In this document: positions 47,001-55,717 of the stretch, piece after piece
How positions within the stretch are numbered: position 1 is the stretch's first letter
Layout of the letters: each line of letters begins with the position of its first letter
Notes under the pieces: generated by a model
What the model was told of the DNA's origin: nothing
The model's input: only the letters and a program-made list of their open reading frames with translations
Databases searched by the model: none
From: Phycisphaerae bacterium
GTDB taxonomy: Bacteria > Planctomycetota > Phycisphaerae > Sedimentisphaerales > Anaerohalosphaeraceae
Direction: 5' to 3'
Assembly: GCA_018052735.1 (NCBI GenBank)
Contig: JAGPMT010000003.1
Span: 62,001-126,000 of the forward strand
Length of the DNA stretch: 64,000 nucleotides
Translations under genes and position numbers: made by a program

Positions 47001-47405
47001 AAAGACTACTTTGAGGCCTTGTTGACTTATGCCCGCTCGCATCAGCGCAACGGCAAACCTTATATCGGGGAATACCTCGATGAAATCAGCGGTATCTGGC
47101 TGACACCGGATTCGAATCGAAGCCGCTACTACAATCATTCAACTTTTTGCGATCTGGTCATTTCAGGATTGGTCGGTTTACTGCCTCGGGAAGATGACAT
47201 TGTAGAGGTTGATCCGCTTCTTCCCGATGGGGCATGGGATTGGTTCTGTCTGGACAGGGTAGTCTATCATGGAAAAATCCTTACGATATTGTGGGACCGA
47301 ACCGGTGAAAAATATAACCAAGGAAAGGGATTTCGAATTTTTGCAGACAGCAAAGAAATCGGACATGCCGATGAGCTGTCGCACCTAACAGTAAAACTTC
47401 AATAA
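44043..47405 (+). CDS. Secreted propeller plus (alpha/alpha)6 enzyme resembling the GH143-GH142 fusion of RG-II degraders
   Basis: 1120 residues, signal peptide (LVIVRLLSILLPASALWAA). Residues ~45-410 look like a sialidase-type propeller (WTYNHAPMLAYVNGQFYCQY, TRSLDGKHWTKPQ, TRDQGQTWSPL, SKDAIHYDHL). Residues ~420-620 are a concanavalin-like beta-sandwich (DDFSQMDTGG, SGKWYSVEFHVD). Residues ~660-1100 form a six-hairpin (alpha/alpha)6 barrel (EGTWLRDCRYIDDYARFWYTG, YANAMAIAKIAEVAGN, GTCEWDGAVWPFATSQTL). A bifunctional Bacteroides enzyme with this order, GH143 Dha-hydrolase followed by GH142 beta-L-arabinofuranosidase, removes RG-II chain D. I assign by architecture and length, not by identified catalytic residues. 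Confidence 0.6.
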   Translation: MLKTRQFLVIVRLLSILLPASALWAAVGDEEEPVRFVGEVKVSNSDYKNGYHDGQMPVAIGVQNYQILRANRTHPEFSDGLGWTYNHAPMLAYVNGQFYCQYLTNPCGEHIPPGMTMLTRSLDGKHWTKPQVLFPIYFTADPNDATRITFVFMHQRMGFYLADNGRFLTMAFYGSPDGDGVGRVVREIYADNSLGPIYFIRVNDNWTGEVKYPLYTASPDAGFVEACRSFLEDKIRRIQWWEEDYQAKDRDDFYRVTWGGDIGRSRPAKAFCFYTRPDGAVVGFFKSRWVTMTRDQGQTWSPLVQCSTLTYGSAKIWAQKLDNGQYALVYNPTDSEARHPLCIAVSKDAIHYDHLVNIHSEVPPKRFWGREKRPGPQYVRGIVEGNGNPPGSDLWVVYSVNKEDIWISRVPVPVQWQVQGSVADDFSQMDTGGVIKGWNIYSPQWCPIEVVDFPSKADKSMRIKDADPYDYAKAVRVFQKSANLICSFQLYIESSAQVLDIEIVSTKGSRLVQTRLDTSGRLLTKNGNQPYQTVAALNSGKWYSVEFHVDAPKQQYSVLLDGNMILQDASFSSVEELPERIVFRTGPYRLADDVQKYKSGSERIPGTDEPGADEQVEAAVYYIQDFRAFDTGQSVLSPRTFEHYIDDFNSMEEENIVNEIPNAQSWDWIKENVPLFECPDKTLEQIYYYRWWTFRKHLKRTPDGYVFTEFLDSVGHSGKYNTISCAVGHHIYEGTWLRDCRYIDDYARFWYTGHNGGLQPHFHKYSNWATAALYRRYLVNQDKLFIIGLLDAFVQDYQAWVDEKAAENGLFWQYDVRDGMEESISGSRTIKNMRPPLNCYMYANAMAIAKIAEVAGNLELSKEYIQKASDLKLRIQQLMWDGTSAFFKVRHPDGTLANVREELGYIPWYFNLPEKGFEAAWQQFTDPQGFKAPMGITTAERRHPEFRSHGVGTCEWDGAVWPFATSQTLTALSNFLRYYSQSYVSKKDYFEALLTYARSHQRNGKPYIGEYLDEISGIWLTPDSNRSRYYNHSTFCDLVISGLVGLLPREDDIVEVDPLLPDGAWDWFCLDRVVYHGKILTILWDRTGEKYNQGKGFRIFADSKEIGHADELSHLTVKLQ

Positions 47406-47426
47406 TAATGCAGCGGAAAATCTACA

Positions 47427-50400
47427 ATGAAACGAATCATGCCTCTAATCGTTTTTAACGTTGGTTTGGTTGTCTGTGCCGGCTGCTTGAGTTCTCTGAA
47501 TCCGGCTTCTCATCAGCTCATCCCCGTTTTACTGCGATGTGAATATCGAACAGATCCAATAGGTATAGACATTATATCTCCTCGTTTCAGCTGGCAGCTC
47601 CAATCCGACCAGCGCGGTCAAAAACAGACTGCTTATCAGATTTATGTTGCATCTGACCTGCAGCTTCTCCAAAACAACCAGCCGGATATGTGGGATTCTG
47701 GAAAGGTCCAAAGTGATGAAACAGCTGCCGTTGCGTATGCTGGGAAACCGCTTGCATCCGACAGCGTTTATTTCTGGAAGGTTCGTCTTTGGGATAAAGA
47801 CGGGAATTCGTCCCCATGGAGTCTGCCTGCAAAATGGTCTATGGGCCTGCTCCATCAGGAAGAGTGGCAAGCCGAATGGATTGGATATGATATCGATGAG
47901 AAACCGATTCCGACGCCGGATGTTGTGAGCCGTGCAAAATGGATATGGGCACAACCTAACGCCAATATCAGCGCCGCGCCGGGAACCTGTTATTTCAGAA
48001 AAGCCTTCCAACTTCCACAGGATTGGATTATTCAAAAAGCCGTATGCTACTACACGGCCGATGATTTTGTGCAGCTGTATCTCAACGGCAGCCTGCTCAG
48101 GTCATTCCGCAATCGTAAAGTCATCTACGAAGTTGTGCTGGCTGATTACCTTAGGCCGGGTGTGAATGTGTTAGCGTTTCGTGCCGTCAATGAAGGAAAT
48201 GCGGATAGTCCAGCCGGTTTTTGGGCGGCTGTCCGGATTGAATCTGCAGATGGCCGAATCTTGGAATTTGCGACCGATAATGAATGGCTGTTAAGCACAG
48301 ATGAACAGCTCGGATGGAAAACGGTGGATTATGACGATGCCGGCTGGTCCCGTGCTGTTGAGATTGGTCCGCTCGGAATAACACCGTGGGAACAGACAAA
48401 GCCGATGAAGCGGCTGCTTCCCCCAGCTCGTTATTTTCGCAGGGATTTTGCAGTAAGTAATAAAGAAATTGAACGTGCCACCCTTTACGCAACTGCACTG
48501 GGAATTTACCAGTGTTCTATAAATGGTCAGCGTGTCACTGACGATTATTTGTCGCCCGGCTGGACCGACTATCGAAAACGGGTATATTATCGGGCGTATG
48601 ATGTAACCAAGCAGCTTCGAAGGGGCAGCAACGCCATCGGCGGCATTTTGGCAGACGGCTGGTATGCCGGCTATGTCGGAGGAGGGCTGAACCGGAACCA
48701 TTATGGCCGCAAGACACGCATGTTGCTGCAGCTCAACATTCAATACGAGGATGGGACTAAACAAATTGTTGGAACGGCAAAAGACTGGAAGGCATTGACG
48801 GGGCCAATTTTATATGCAGATTTGCTGCAGGGCGAGGGCTATGATGCCCGTCAGGAACTGCCGGGTTGGGATATGCCGGGCTTTGACGAATCTGCATGGC
48901 GGCCGGTGATTGCCGGAGATACAGAGGTGAATCCTCAAATCCGGGCAGCGGTGACCGAGCCGGTCAGGGTATTTTCGAGCATCAAGCCGGTTTCTGTTGC
49001 CGAACCTGTGCGCGGGATATATGTTTTTGACATGGGTCAAAACTTTGCAGGAATTGTTCGCCTTCAGGTTCACGGCCGCCCAGGTCAGCGCATCCAAGTG
49101 CGTCATGCTGAACGGTTAAATCCGAACGGCACAATTTACACAACAAATCTGCGAACGGCATCAGCGACAGATATTTATATCTGCAAAGGCAGCGGGAAAA
49201 CAGAAGTCTGGCAGCCGTATTTTACACAGCATGGATTTCAATATGTAGAAATAACCGGATTGGATGAAAAGCCGGATTTGGATACGGTTACCGGATTGGT
49301 TTTGACCAGTGACACTCCCATAGCCGGCAGTTTCGATTGTTCCGATCCAATGGTCAACCGGCTCTACTCCAATATTGTCTGGACGCAGCGGATGAATTTT
49401 ATTGATATTCCGACGGACTGTCCCCAGCGAGATGAACGATTCGGCTGGACTGGTGATGCCCAGGTTTATATAAATACGGCTTGTTATAATAATGACGTAC
49501 AGTCGTTTTTTACCAAATGGCTGATGGATCTGACTGACGCCCAGCGCGACGATGGACAATTTCCTCGCTATGCCCCGCTGAAAGTCGATCCGACAGACGG
49601 CGGTCCGGCCTGGGCTGATGCTGGTGTTATTTGCCCGTGGACGATTTATAAAATGTACGGTGATAAGCGCATCCTCCAGACGCATTATGATGCCATGAAG
49701 AAATTTATTGAATTCAATCGAAAACGCTGCACAAGTGCTCTTTTGCCGCCTGAAAAATTTCAGTGTTTTGGCGATTGGCTCAATATTAACGATGAAACCC
49801 CTCATGACGTTATATATACAGCGTATTTTGCGCATAGCACTCACCTTTTTGCCATGATCGCCGATGCACTTGGCAAGACAGATGATGCTCAGACCTACGG
49901 CACTCTGTTTGAACAGCTCAAGAGCGCATTCAGCAATGCATATGTGGGACCGGATGGAACAATCAAGGGGGACACCCAGACGGCCTATGTATTGGCCATC
50001 GCGTATGATCTGCTGGATCCAGCTCATCAGAAATTGGCTGCTGAGCATCTTGTTCGGCGAATCAGAGAGTGCGGCTATCACCTGTCCACCGGCTTTATCG
50101 GCACGAAGGATTTGATGCTGGCGCTGGCCAAGATTGGGCGTAATGACCTTGCCTATCGGCTGCTCTATAACGACAGTTTTCCTTCTTGGGGCTTTACTAT
50201 TAAACAGGGTGCTACATCCATCTGGGAGCGGTGGAACGGCTGGACTCCCCAAGACGGTTTTGCCGATCCCGGGATGAATTCGTTTGCTCATTATTCATTC
50301 GGAGCGGTCGGTCAGTGGATATTCGAGAATATTGGAGGTATCCAATCCCAAGGACCGGGCTTTAAGACTATGATGATTCATCCTCAGCCGGATGGAAAAA

Positions 50401-50672
50401 TGATGTGGGCCAAAACATCCTATCATTCTGTTCGGGGATTGATTGTATCGAATTGGGAAATCAGGAATGGTTGTTTTGTACTGGATGTAACGATTCCTCC
50501 TAATACCGAAGCTGATGTATTTATTCCTGCCCAAGATGCCGAAAAAGTATTGGAATCAGGAATCCCTGCACAACAAGCAGAGGGAGTTACATTTCTAAAG
50601 CAGCAGGCAGGAACGATTGTTTACAAAGTTAAATCAGGGAAATACCAATTTCGTTCTCCTTGGACGCCGTAA
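47427..50672 (+). CDS. GH78 alpha-L-rhamnosidase, lipoprotein
   Basis: 1081 residues with a lipobox (VVCAGC) in the signal peptide, so it is probably membrane-anchored. Typical GH78 order: fibronectin-like N-domain (PRFSWQLQSDQRGQKQTAYQI), inserted carbohydrate-binding-like sandwich (~170-290), DUF-type rhamnosidase N domain (GLNRNHYGRKTRMLLQL), and the (alpha/alpha)6 catalytic barrel with the general-acid signature DCPQRDERFGWTGDAQ and the later WERWNGWTP and MNSFAHYSFGAVGQW. It hydrolyses terminal alpha-L-rhamnose and would feed the RhaM mutarotases and RhaT transporter in the same block. It follows the GH143/142-like gene by 21 bases. Confidence 0.93.
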   Translation: MKRIMPLIVFNVGLVVCAGCLSSLNPASHQLIPVLLRCEYRTDPIGIDIISPRFSWQLQSDQRGQKQTAYQIYVASDLQLLQNNQPDMWDSGKVQSDETAAVAYAGKPLASDSVYFWKVRLWDKDGNSSPWSLPAKWSMGLLHQEEWQAEWIGYDIDEKPIPTPDVVSRAKWIWAQPNANISAAPGTCYFRKAFQLPQDWIIQKAVCYYTADDFVQLYLNGSLLRSFRNRKVIYEVVLADYLRPGVNVLAFRAVNEGNADSPAGFWAAVRIESADGRILEFATDNEWLLSTDEQLGWKTVDYDDAGWSRAVEIGPLGITPWEQTKPMKRLLPPARYFRRDFAVSNKEIERATLYATALGIYQCSINGQRVTDDYLSPGWTDYRKRVYYRAYDVTKQLRRGSNAIGGILADGWYAGYVGGGLNRNHYGRKTRMLLQLNIQYEDGTKQIVGTAKDWKALTGPILYADLLQGEGYDARQELPGWDMPGFDESAWRPVIAGDTEVNPQIRAAVTEPVRVFSSIKPVSVAEPVRGIYVFDMGQNFAGIVRLQVHGRPGQRIQVRHAERLNPNGTIYTTNLRTASATDIYICKGSGKTEVWQPYFTQHGFQYVEITGLDEKPDLDTVTGLVLTSDTPIAGSFDCSDPMVNRLYSNIVWTQRMNFIDIPTDCPQRDERFGWTGDAQVYINTACYNNDVQSFFTKWLMDLTDAQRDDGQFPRYAPLKVDPTDGGPAWADAGVICPWTIYKMYGDKRILQTHYDAMKKFIEFNRKRCTSALLPPEKFQCFGDWLNINDETPHDVIYTAYFAHSTHLFAMIADALGKTDDAQTYGTLFEQLKSAFSNAYVGPDGTIKGDTQTAYVLAIAYDLLDPAHQKLAAEHLVRRIRECGYHLSTGFIGTKDLMLALAKIGRNDLAYRLLYNDSFPSWGFTIKQGATSIWERWNGWTPQDGFADPGMNSFAHYSFGAVGQWIFENIGGIQSQGPGFKTMMIHPQPDGKMMWAKTSYHSVRGLIVSNWEIRNGCFVLDVTIPPNTEADVFIPAQDAEKVLESGIPAQQAEGVTFLKQQAGTIVYKVKSGKYQFRSPWTP

Positions 50673-50833
50673 AATGAATAGCAGAAGCAAACAGTTGTTC
50701 TATGGGCTCTTGTACAGCCAATGGCCAAACTGATTGACAGGGAGTTTCTGCGAATTGCGAAGTTTCATTAAAAAAGTGATAAAGGATTTCTTATGATATT
50801 CAACAAAAGCAATGCCTGAATGCAGGAGACTTC

Positions 50834-52420
50834 ATGCAGCGTCATTTCTTACCCATCGACTGGATTGTTTTGGCTGTATATTTCTTAAGCACCATGTGCA
50901 TCGGTTTTTATTTTTACCGCAAAAGCCGGTCCCGGGAGGGCTTTACCGCTGCAGGCAGGGCGCTGCCGGGCTGGGTGTGTGGTTTATCTATTTTCGCAAC
51001 ATATCTTAGCAGTATCAGTTTTCTTGCATTGCCGGGAAAATCATATGCAAGCAATTGGAATCCGTTTGTGTTCAGCTTATCGCTGCCTATTGCAGCGTGG
51101 ATTGCAGTGCGTTTTTTTATGCCGTATTACCGAAAAACCGGAGACGTATCTGCATATTCCCATTTGGAACATCGCTTTGGTCCCTGGGCACGAATGTATG
51201 CCAGCTCTTTTTATATCCTGACCCAATTAGCCCGCATTGCGGTTGTTATGTACCTGATGGCCCTGCCAATGAGTATTCTATTGGATTGCGACATCCGCCT
51301 CATTATACTGATAACCGGTATCTCGGTAACAATATATTCCTTTATCGGAGGAATTGTTGCGGTGATATGGACCGATGCATTTCAGGCGGTTGTGCTGATT
51401 GGCGGGGCAATTCTATGTTTGCTGCTGATACTGTTCAATATGCCCCAAGGGCCGCAGCAGGTGTTTCAGATTGCTGCTGAACATCATAAGTTCAGCATGG
51501 GAAGTGTGGGGGGGTCATTGGCACAACCTACCTTTTGGGTTGTTCTGGTTTACGGGATTGTTATCAATCTTCAGAATTTCGGCATCGATCAAGGGTATAT
51601 CCAGCGATATATCGCTTCCAAAAATCATTTGGAAGCACGTAAAAGCATCTGGCTGGGAGGGCTTCTTTATTTGCCTGTTTCTGCTGTGTTCTTTTTTATT
51701 GGAACCAGTCTTTTTGCATTTTATAAGGTCCATCCGGATTATCTGGAAGAAGTCCGGCTGCAGGTTGCCCAACAGCAGCTGATTCAGGAAGGTTTCAGCA
51801 GAGACCAAGTGGAATTTTCTGGGAAATTATCGAACCGGGCTTCTTTGCTGACAGATCAAGATCTCGGCGATCGGGTATTTCCTCATTTTATAGGGCGAAT
51901 GCTTCCTGCCGGTGTTACAGGATTGTTGGTGGCAGCAATTTTTGCTGCAGCAATGAGTACGGTGTCGACCAGTCTGAATTCATCGGCGACACTGCTTGCA
52001 ACAGACTGGTATCAGCGGTATATACGGCCTGACGCTTCCGAAAAACAGTTTATGACAGTGTTGTATGCGGCTACGATATTCTGCGGGCTGCTGGGGACGG
52101 GATTGTCTCTGCTGTTAATCAATGTGACCAGTGCCTTGGATGCATGGTGGATCTTATCCGGCATATTGGGCGGAGGCATGCTGGGTTTGTTTTTGCTGGG
52201 GCTTATCAGTCGAACAGTCAATAGCTCGATTGCAGCGGCTGCGGTCGTATTCGGCTTGCTGGTTATTGCATGGATGACGTTGTCTCCCAAGATAAAATCA
52301 TGGCCCGTTTCCCTGCAAAGCCATTTTCATGCTTTCTTGATACCGGTGTTTGGAACTCTAATGATCCTGTTAACCGGATTGTTGCTGCAATTTATCATAA
52401 GACCAAAACAACATCTTTAA
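50834..52420 (+). CDS. Sodium/solute symporter (SSS family)
   Basis: 528 residues, ATG at 50834 with GGAG upstream, about 13 hydrophobic segments. SSS signatures include FTAAGRALPGWVCGLSIFATYLSSISFLALPGKSY, GGIVAVIWTDAFQAVVL, FGIDQGYIQRYIASKN and FAAAMSTVSTSLNSSATLLATDWYQR. It is more like the symporter at 25050 than the one at 32966 in its amino-terminal motifs (my reading). The neighbouring GH78 rhamnosidase and L-rhamnose mutarotase suggest rhamnose or a rhamnosyl oligosaccharide as cargo. Confidence 0.88.
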   Translation: MQRHFLPIDWIVLAVYFLSTMCIGFYFYRKSRSREGFTAAGRALPGWVCGLSIFATYLSSISFLALPGKSYASNWNPFVFSLSLPIAAWIAVRFFMPYYRKTGDVSAYSHLEHRFGPWARMYASSFYILTQLARIAVVMYLMALPMSILLDCDIRLIILITGISVTIYSFIGGIVAVIWTDAFQAVVLIGGAILCLLLILFNMPQGPQQVFQIAAEHHKFSMGSVGGSLAQPTFWVVLVYGIVINLQNFGIDQGYIQRYIASKNHLEARKSIWLGGLLYLPVSAVFFFIGTSLFAFYKVHPDYLEEVRLQVAQQQLIQEGFSRDQVEFSGKLSNRASLLTDQDLGDRVFPHFIGRMLPAGVTGLLVAAIFAAAMSTVSTSLNSSATLLATDWYQRYIRPDASEKQFMTVLYAATIFCGLLGTGLSLLLINVTSALDAWWILSGILGGGMLGLFLLGLISRTVNSSIAAAAVVFGLLVIAWMTLSPKIKSWPVSLQSHFHAFLIPVFGTLMILLTGLLLQFIIRPKQHL

Positions 52421-52888
52421 AAAGAGTTCCAATGATTTTGCGATATGTCTAACATTAAATCTTGCTGCCGGTCGATGAGTACTTGGCTTGGGTTTCTGAT
52501 ATGACCAATCGCTATATGAAACTTCTGATAAGCCAACAGGGCGGAAGCCAAACCAATGAAGTTCGGAATACCTGTAAGATAAAATGACACAGGAACATTA
52601 TAATAAGATGCAGCGACATTCCTCAAAGAGACGGCTATAAATTCATTTTAAAATGTTATGGAATAAGAAATGAACCTGAAGGATGATATTCTGATGCACC
52701 ATCATGAAAGAATTTATCCTAAAATTCAACATGAATTCCCTATCGTGGGGAATCAAGTATAAAATGCACTGAAAAGCATGGACTCTTTTATGAAATCTGC
52801 TTATAATTATTGCCACTAACGGATTCGATGCAGCTGTCAAGAGGGCGTTTTGCTTTATCGACAAATCCGGCTTATTTCGGAGACTGAC
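52421..52888. other. Intergenic region inside the rhamnose/pectin block
   Basis: 468 bases, AT-rich, the largest gap between 32 and 58 kb. I see no RNA gene or intrinsic terminator. A minus-strand frame at 52417-52626 (69 codons) has no recognisable family. A secondary promoter for the mutarotase and downstream genes may be located here. Confidence 0.45.
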
Positions 52889-53227
52889 ATGAAACGTTAC
52901 GGAAGTGTTATTCAAGTTAAAGAAGCGAAATTGGATGCGTATGTAAAACTGCACGCAGCTGTCTGGCCTGAAGTTCTCAGCATGATCAAAAAGTGCAATA
53001 TCCAGAACTATTCCATCTATCTGCGCAAACTGCCTGATGGCAAGTATTATTTATTCAGCTATTTTGAATATGTGGGTCAGGATTTCGATTCGGATATGAA
53101 AAAAATGGCCGCTGATGCAGCAACACAGAAGTGGTGGGACGTATGCAAGCCTTGTCATGAACCCTTTCCGGACCGAGCCGAAGGAGAATGGTGGGCAAGC
53201 ATGGAGGAGGTATTTCACTTGGATTAA
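52889..53227 (+). CDS. rhaM: L-rhamnose mutarotase
   Basis: 112 residues from the ATG at 52889 (CGGAG upstream), close to the 104 of the E. coli enzyme, without a signal peptide. It keeps the residues implicated in anomer exchange, Tyr18 and His22 in AYVKLHAAVWPE, and the family pattern QNYSIYLRKLPDGKYYLFSYFEYVG and TQKWWDVCKPC. It interconverts alpha- and beta-L-rhamnose in the cytoplasm so that the sugar can enter catabolism. No rhamnose isomerase, kinase or aldolase is in the window, so the rest of the pathway must be elsewhere. Downstream are a DUF5703 enzyme and RhaT. Confidence 0.9.
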   Translation: MKRYGSVIQVKEAKLDAYVKLHAAVWPEVLSMIKKCNIQNYSIYLRKLPDGKYYLFSYFEYVGQDFDSDMKKMAADAATQKWWDVCKPCHEPFPDRAEGEWWASMEEVFHLD

Positions 53228-53337
53228 AAGTATTCTGACGGCGCAAAGAGGTACAGGCAGGCAGAGTAAGACGTTGGTTTTACCCGATTAGTAGAGGATT
53301 GATTAGCAGGACAACTGCAATAAGGTGATAGGCAAGG

Positions 53338-55686
53338 ATGTATAGTATCAAAAAAACAATATATTTTATCACAGTTGCCTGCCCTTTTTTTTTAACAGCA
53401 TTTCAAGGTCTTGTGCAGGCGGGTCTTGATCTGGATGCATATAACCTGATTTGGAACAGTCCGAGTCTTAATGCCGGCCAGTCCATGCCTTGCGGCGGCG
53501 GTAACATTGGTCTGAATGTTTGGGTCGAAAACGGCGATATTTTATTTTATGTGTCGCAAACCGGTGCTTATGACGAAAATAACTGTTTGATGAAATTTGG
53601 CCGGATGCGCGTGAAACTGTCACCCAATCTGCTGCAGGAAGCTGCTGTTTTTCGTCAGACATTGAAACTGAAAGAAGGATATATCGAAATAGTCTGCAAA
53701 AAAGGGGAACACACCGCAACCATCAACCTCTGGGTGGATGTCTATAAGCCTGTCATTCATGTAGATATTGCCTGCAGCCAGCCGATATCTGTCCAAGCAA
53801 TCTATGAATCCTGGCGGACAACTCCCCGTGAACTTGCTGACGAGGAAAACAACAGCAATCGCTCATTCTTGGGCTCTGGAGTCAAGGCCCTTGTTCGCAA
53901 CGATACAATCGCATTCCGGGATGATGGTATCCTCGTCTATCACTGCAACGACAATAACAAGCCGAATGCATTTGACTTGTGTGTCGAGCAGCAGGGTTTG
54001 GCAGATGTAAAAGATCAGATGTGGAATCCGCTTAAAAATCTCATATCCGGCGGCTTGATTTGCGGTGGGAATATGGAACCAGCCGGCACTGGTGAAGGCC
54101 GCTACGCCAGTACGGACTTCAAATCCTGGATACTCAAAAGCATCAAACCGGCGGTTTCTCATTCCATCGCCATCTATCTGCACATCGACCATGCCGAAAC
54201 ACAGCAATTGTGGCAGCAAGGGCTCGATAGGCTTGTTAACATCTATGAAAAAATCGACGGTCGGGAGAAAACATTGGCTTGGTGGGATGAATTCTGGAAT
54301 CGCAGTTATATCGCGATACAGCCTTCCAAGGAATCCAGCAACAGCCTTCCCTGGACAATCGGCAGGAATTATCAGCTGTTTCGCTACCAGCTCGGCTGCA
54401 ATGCCTACGGCGAATATCCCACCAAATTCAATGGGGGACTTTTTACCTTTGATCCGGAATATGTTGACCAGCGCATCACATGTACGCCGGACTACCGCCG
54501 ATGGGGGGGAGGTAGCTTTACAGCCCAAAATCAGCGGCTGGTTTACTGGCCGATGCTTAAAAGCGGCGACTATGATATGATGTTGCCGCAGTTTGACTTT
54601 TATTTAAGGCCCCTGAAAAACGCGGAACTGCGCACGGAGGTATATTGGGGGCATAAGGGAGCATGTTTTACTGAGCAGATGGAAAGTTTCGCTTTGCCGG
54701 TAGGATTTGAATACGGCTGGAAGCGGCCTCCCTATTATGATCCCGGGATTGAGTATAATTCATGGGTGGAGTACCAGTGGGATACTGCACTGGAATTCTG
54801 CTGGATGATTCTTGAATACTACCGCTATTCCGGCAATGATATCAGCCGATACATCCCATTGATTGAAAGCTGCTTAATCTTCTTCGATGAACACTATCAA
54901 AGGCTGTCTTCGCGCAGGACACCCCACTCTCTGGATGAGCATGGGCATCTGGTGCTGTATCCCGGGACCGCATGCGAAACTTACAAAATGGCAACGAACT
55001 CTGTAACAACAGTGACTGCATTAAATACGGTAATTACCCGATTTCTGGAACTGCCGGCTTTCTATCTTGATGGGCAAAGACGCCTATACTATAAGGAATA
55101 CCTCAAACGGCTTCCCCCCATCAGCTTTCGCCAGAAAGATGGACACAAGACGATTGCCCCGGCTGAACGATATGAACGCATCAACAACATCGAACTGCCG
55201 CAGCTTTATCCAGTTTTCCCCTACGGGAGGTATGGTATTGGCAGGCCGGATCTGGAAGTTGCCATTGATACCTGGAAATATGGATGCGACCGGCCGGAGC
55301 AGAAAGGATTTATCAGTTGGCATCAGGATGCCATTTTTTGTGCACGGCTTGGGCTGACGGACGAAGCGGCTGAGATAACCGCAAAAAAGATGCGGGATTC
55401 TGGCAGGCGATGTCCGACATTCTGGGGGCCGGGGCATGACTGGGTGCCCGACCACAACTGGGGCGGTTGTGGCATGATCGGTTTGCAGGAAATGCTTATG
55501 CAGGCAGTGGATAATAAGATTTATCTTTTGCCGGCATGGCCGGAAGACTGGGATGTCGATTTTAAGCTTCACGCGCCGTACCAAACAACAATTGAGGGAA
55601 AAGTTAGAAACGGCAGTTTGGAAGAACTGAAAGTAGTGCCTCAAAGCCGATTGAAAGACATAGAAATTTGCAGCAAATATAAGTGA
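53338..55686 (+). CDS. Secreted DUF5703 / GH95-like six-hairpin glycosidase
   Basis: 782 residues with a signal peptide (YFITVACPFFLTAFQGLVQA). The N-terminal domain (DLDAYNLIWNSPSLNAGQSMPCGGGNIGLNVW) is characteristic of the DUF5703 group, distantly like the GH95 N-terminal sandwich. The middle and C-terminal parts are an (alpha/alpha)6 barrel: YRWGGGSFTAQNQRLVYWPMLKSGDYD, SWVEYQWDTALEFCWMILEYYRYSGND, GLQEMLMQAVDNKIYLLPAWPEDWDV (compare the GH95 ending LLPALP). Specific activity is not known to me. Position between RhaM and RhaT suggests a rhamnose- or fucose-releasing exo-enzyme. Confidence 0.6.
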   Translation: MYSIKKTIYFITVACPFFLTAFQGLVQAGLDLDAYNLIWNSPSLNAGQSMPCGGGNIGLNVWVENGDILFYVSQTGAYDENNCLMKFGRMRVKLSPNLLQEAAVFRQTLKLKEGYIEIVCKKGEHTATINLWVDVYKPVIHVDIACSQPISVQAIYESWRTTPRELADEENNSNRSFLGSGVKALVRNDTIAFRDDGILVYHCNDNNKPNAFDLCVEQQGLADVKDQMWNPLKNLISGGLICGGNMEPAGTGEGRYASTDFKSWILKSIKPAVSHSIAIYLHIDHAETQQLWQQGLDRLVNIYEKIDGREKTLAWWDEFWNRSYIAIQPSKESSNSLPWTIGRNYQLFRYQLGCNAYGEYPTKFNGGLFTFDPEYVDQRITCTPDYRRWGGGSFTAQNQRLVYWPMLKSGDYDMMLPQFDFYLRPLKNAELRTEVYWGHKGACFTEQMESFALPVGFEYGWKRPPYYDPGIEYNSWVEYQWDTALEFCWMILEYYRYSGNDISRYIPLIESCLIFFDEHYQRLSSRRTPHSLDEHGHLVLYPGTACETYKMATNSVTTVTALNTVITRFLELPAFYLDGQRRLYYKEYLKRLPPISFRQKDGHKTIAPAERYERINNIELPQLYPVFPYGRYGIGRPDLEVAIDTWKYGCDRPEQKGFISWHQDAIFCARLGLTDEAAEITAKKMRDSGRRCPTFWGPGHDWVPDHNWGGCGMIGLQEMLMQAVDNKIYLLPAWPEDWDVDFKLHAPYQTTIEGKVRNGSLEELKVVPQSRLKDIEICSKYK

Positions 55687-55717
55687 TATTTGATAACTTC
55701 CAGAGAGAAATAAAACG

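Noticed and set aside
49161-50291. 376-codon open frame on the minus strand
   Set aside because: It lies antisense inside the clearly coding GH78 rhamnosidase gene, has no recognisable domain and reads as a shadow frame.
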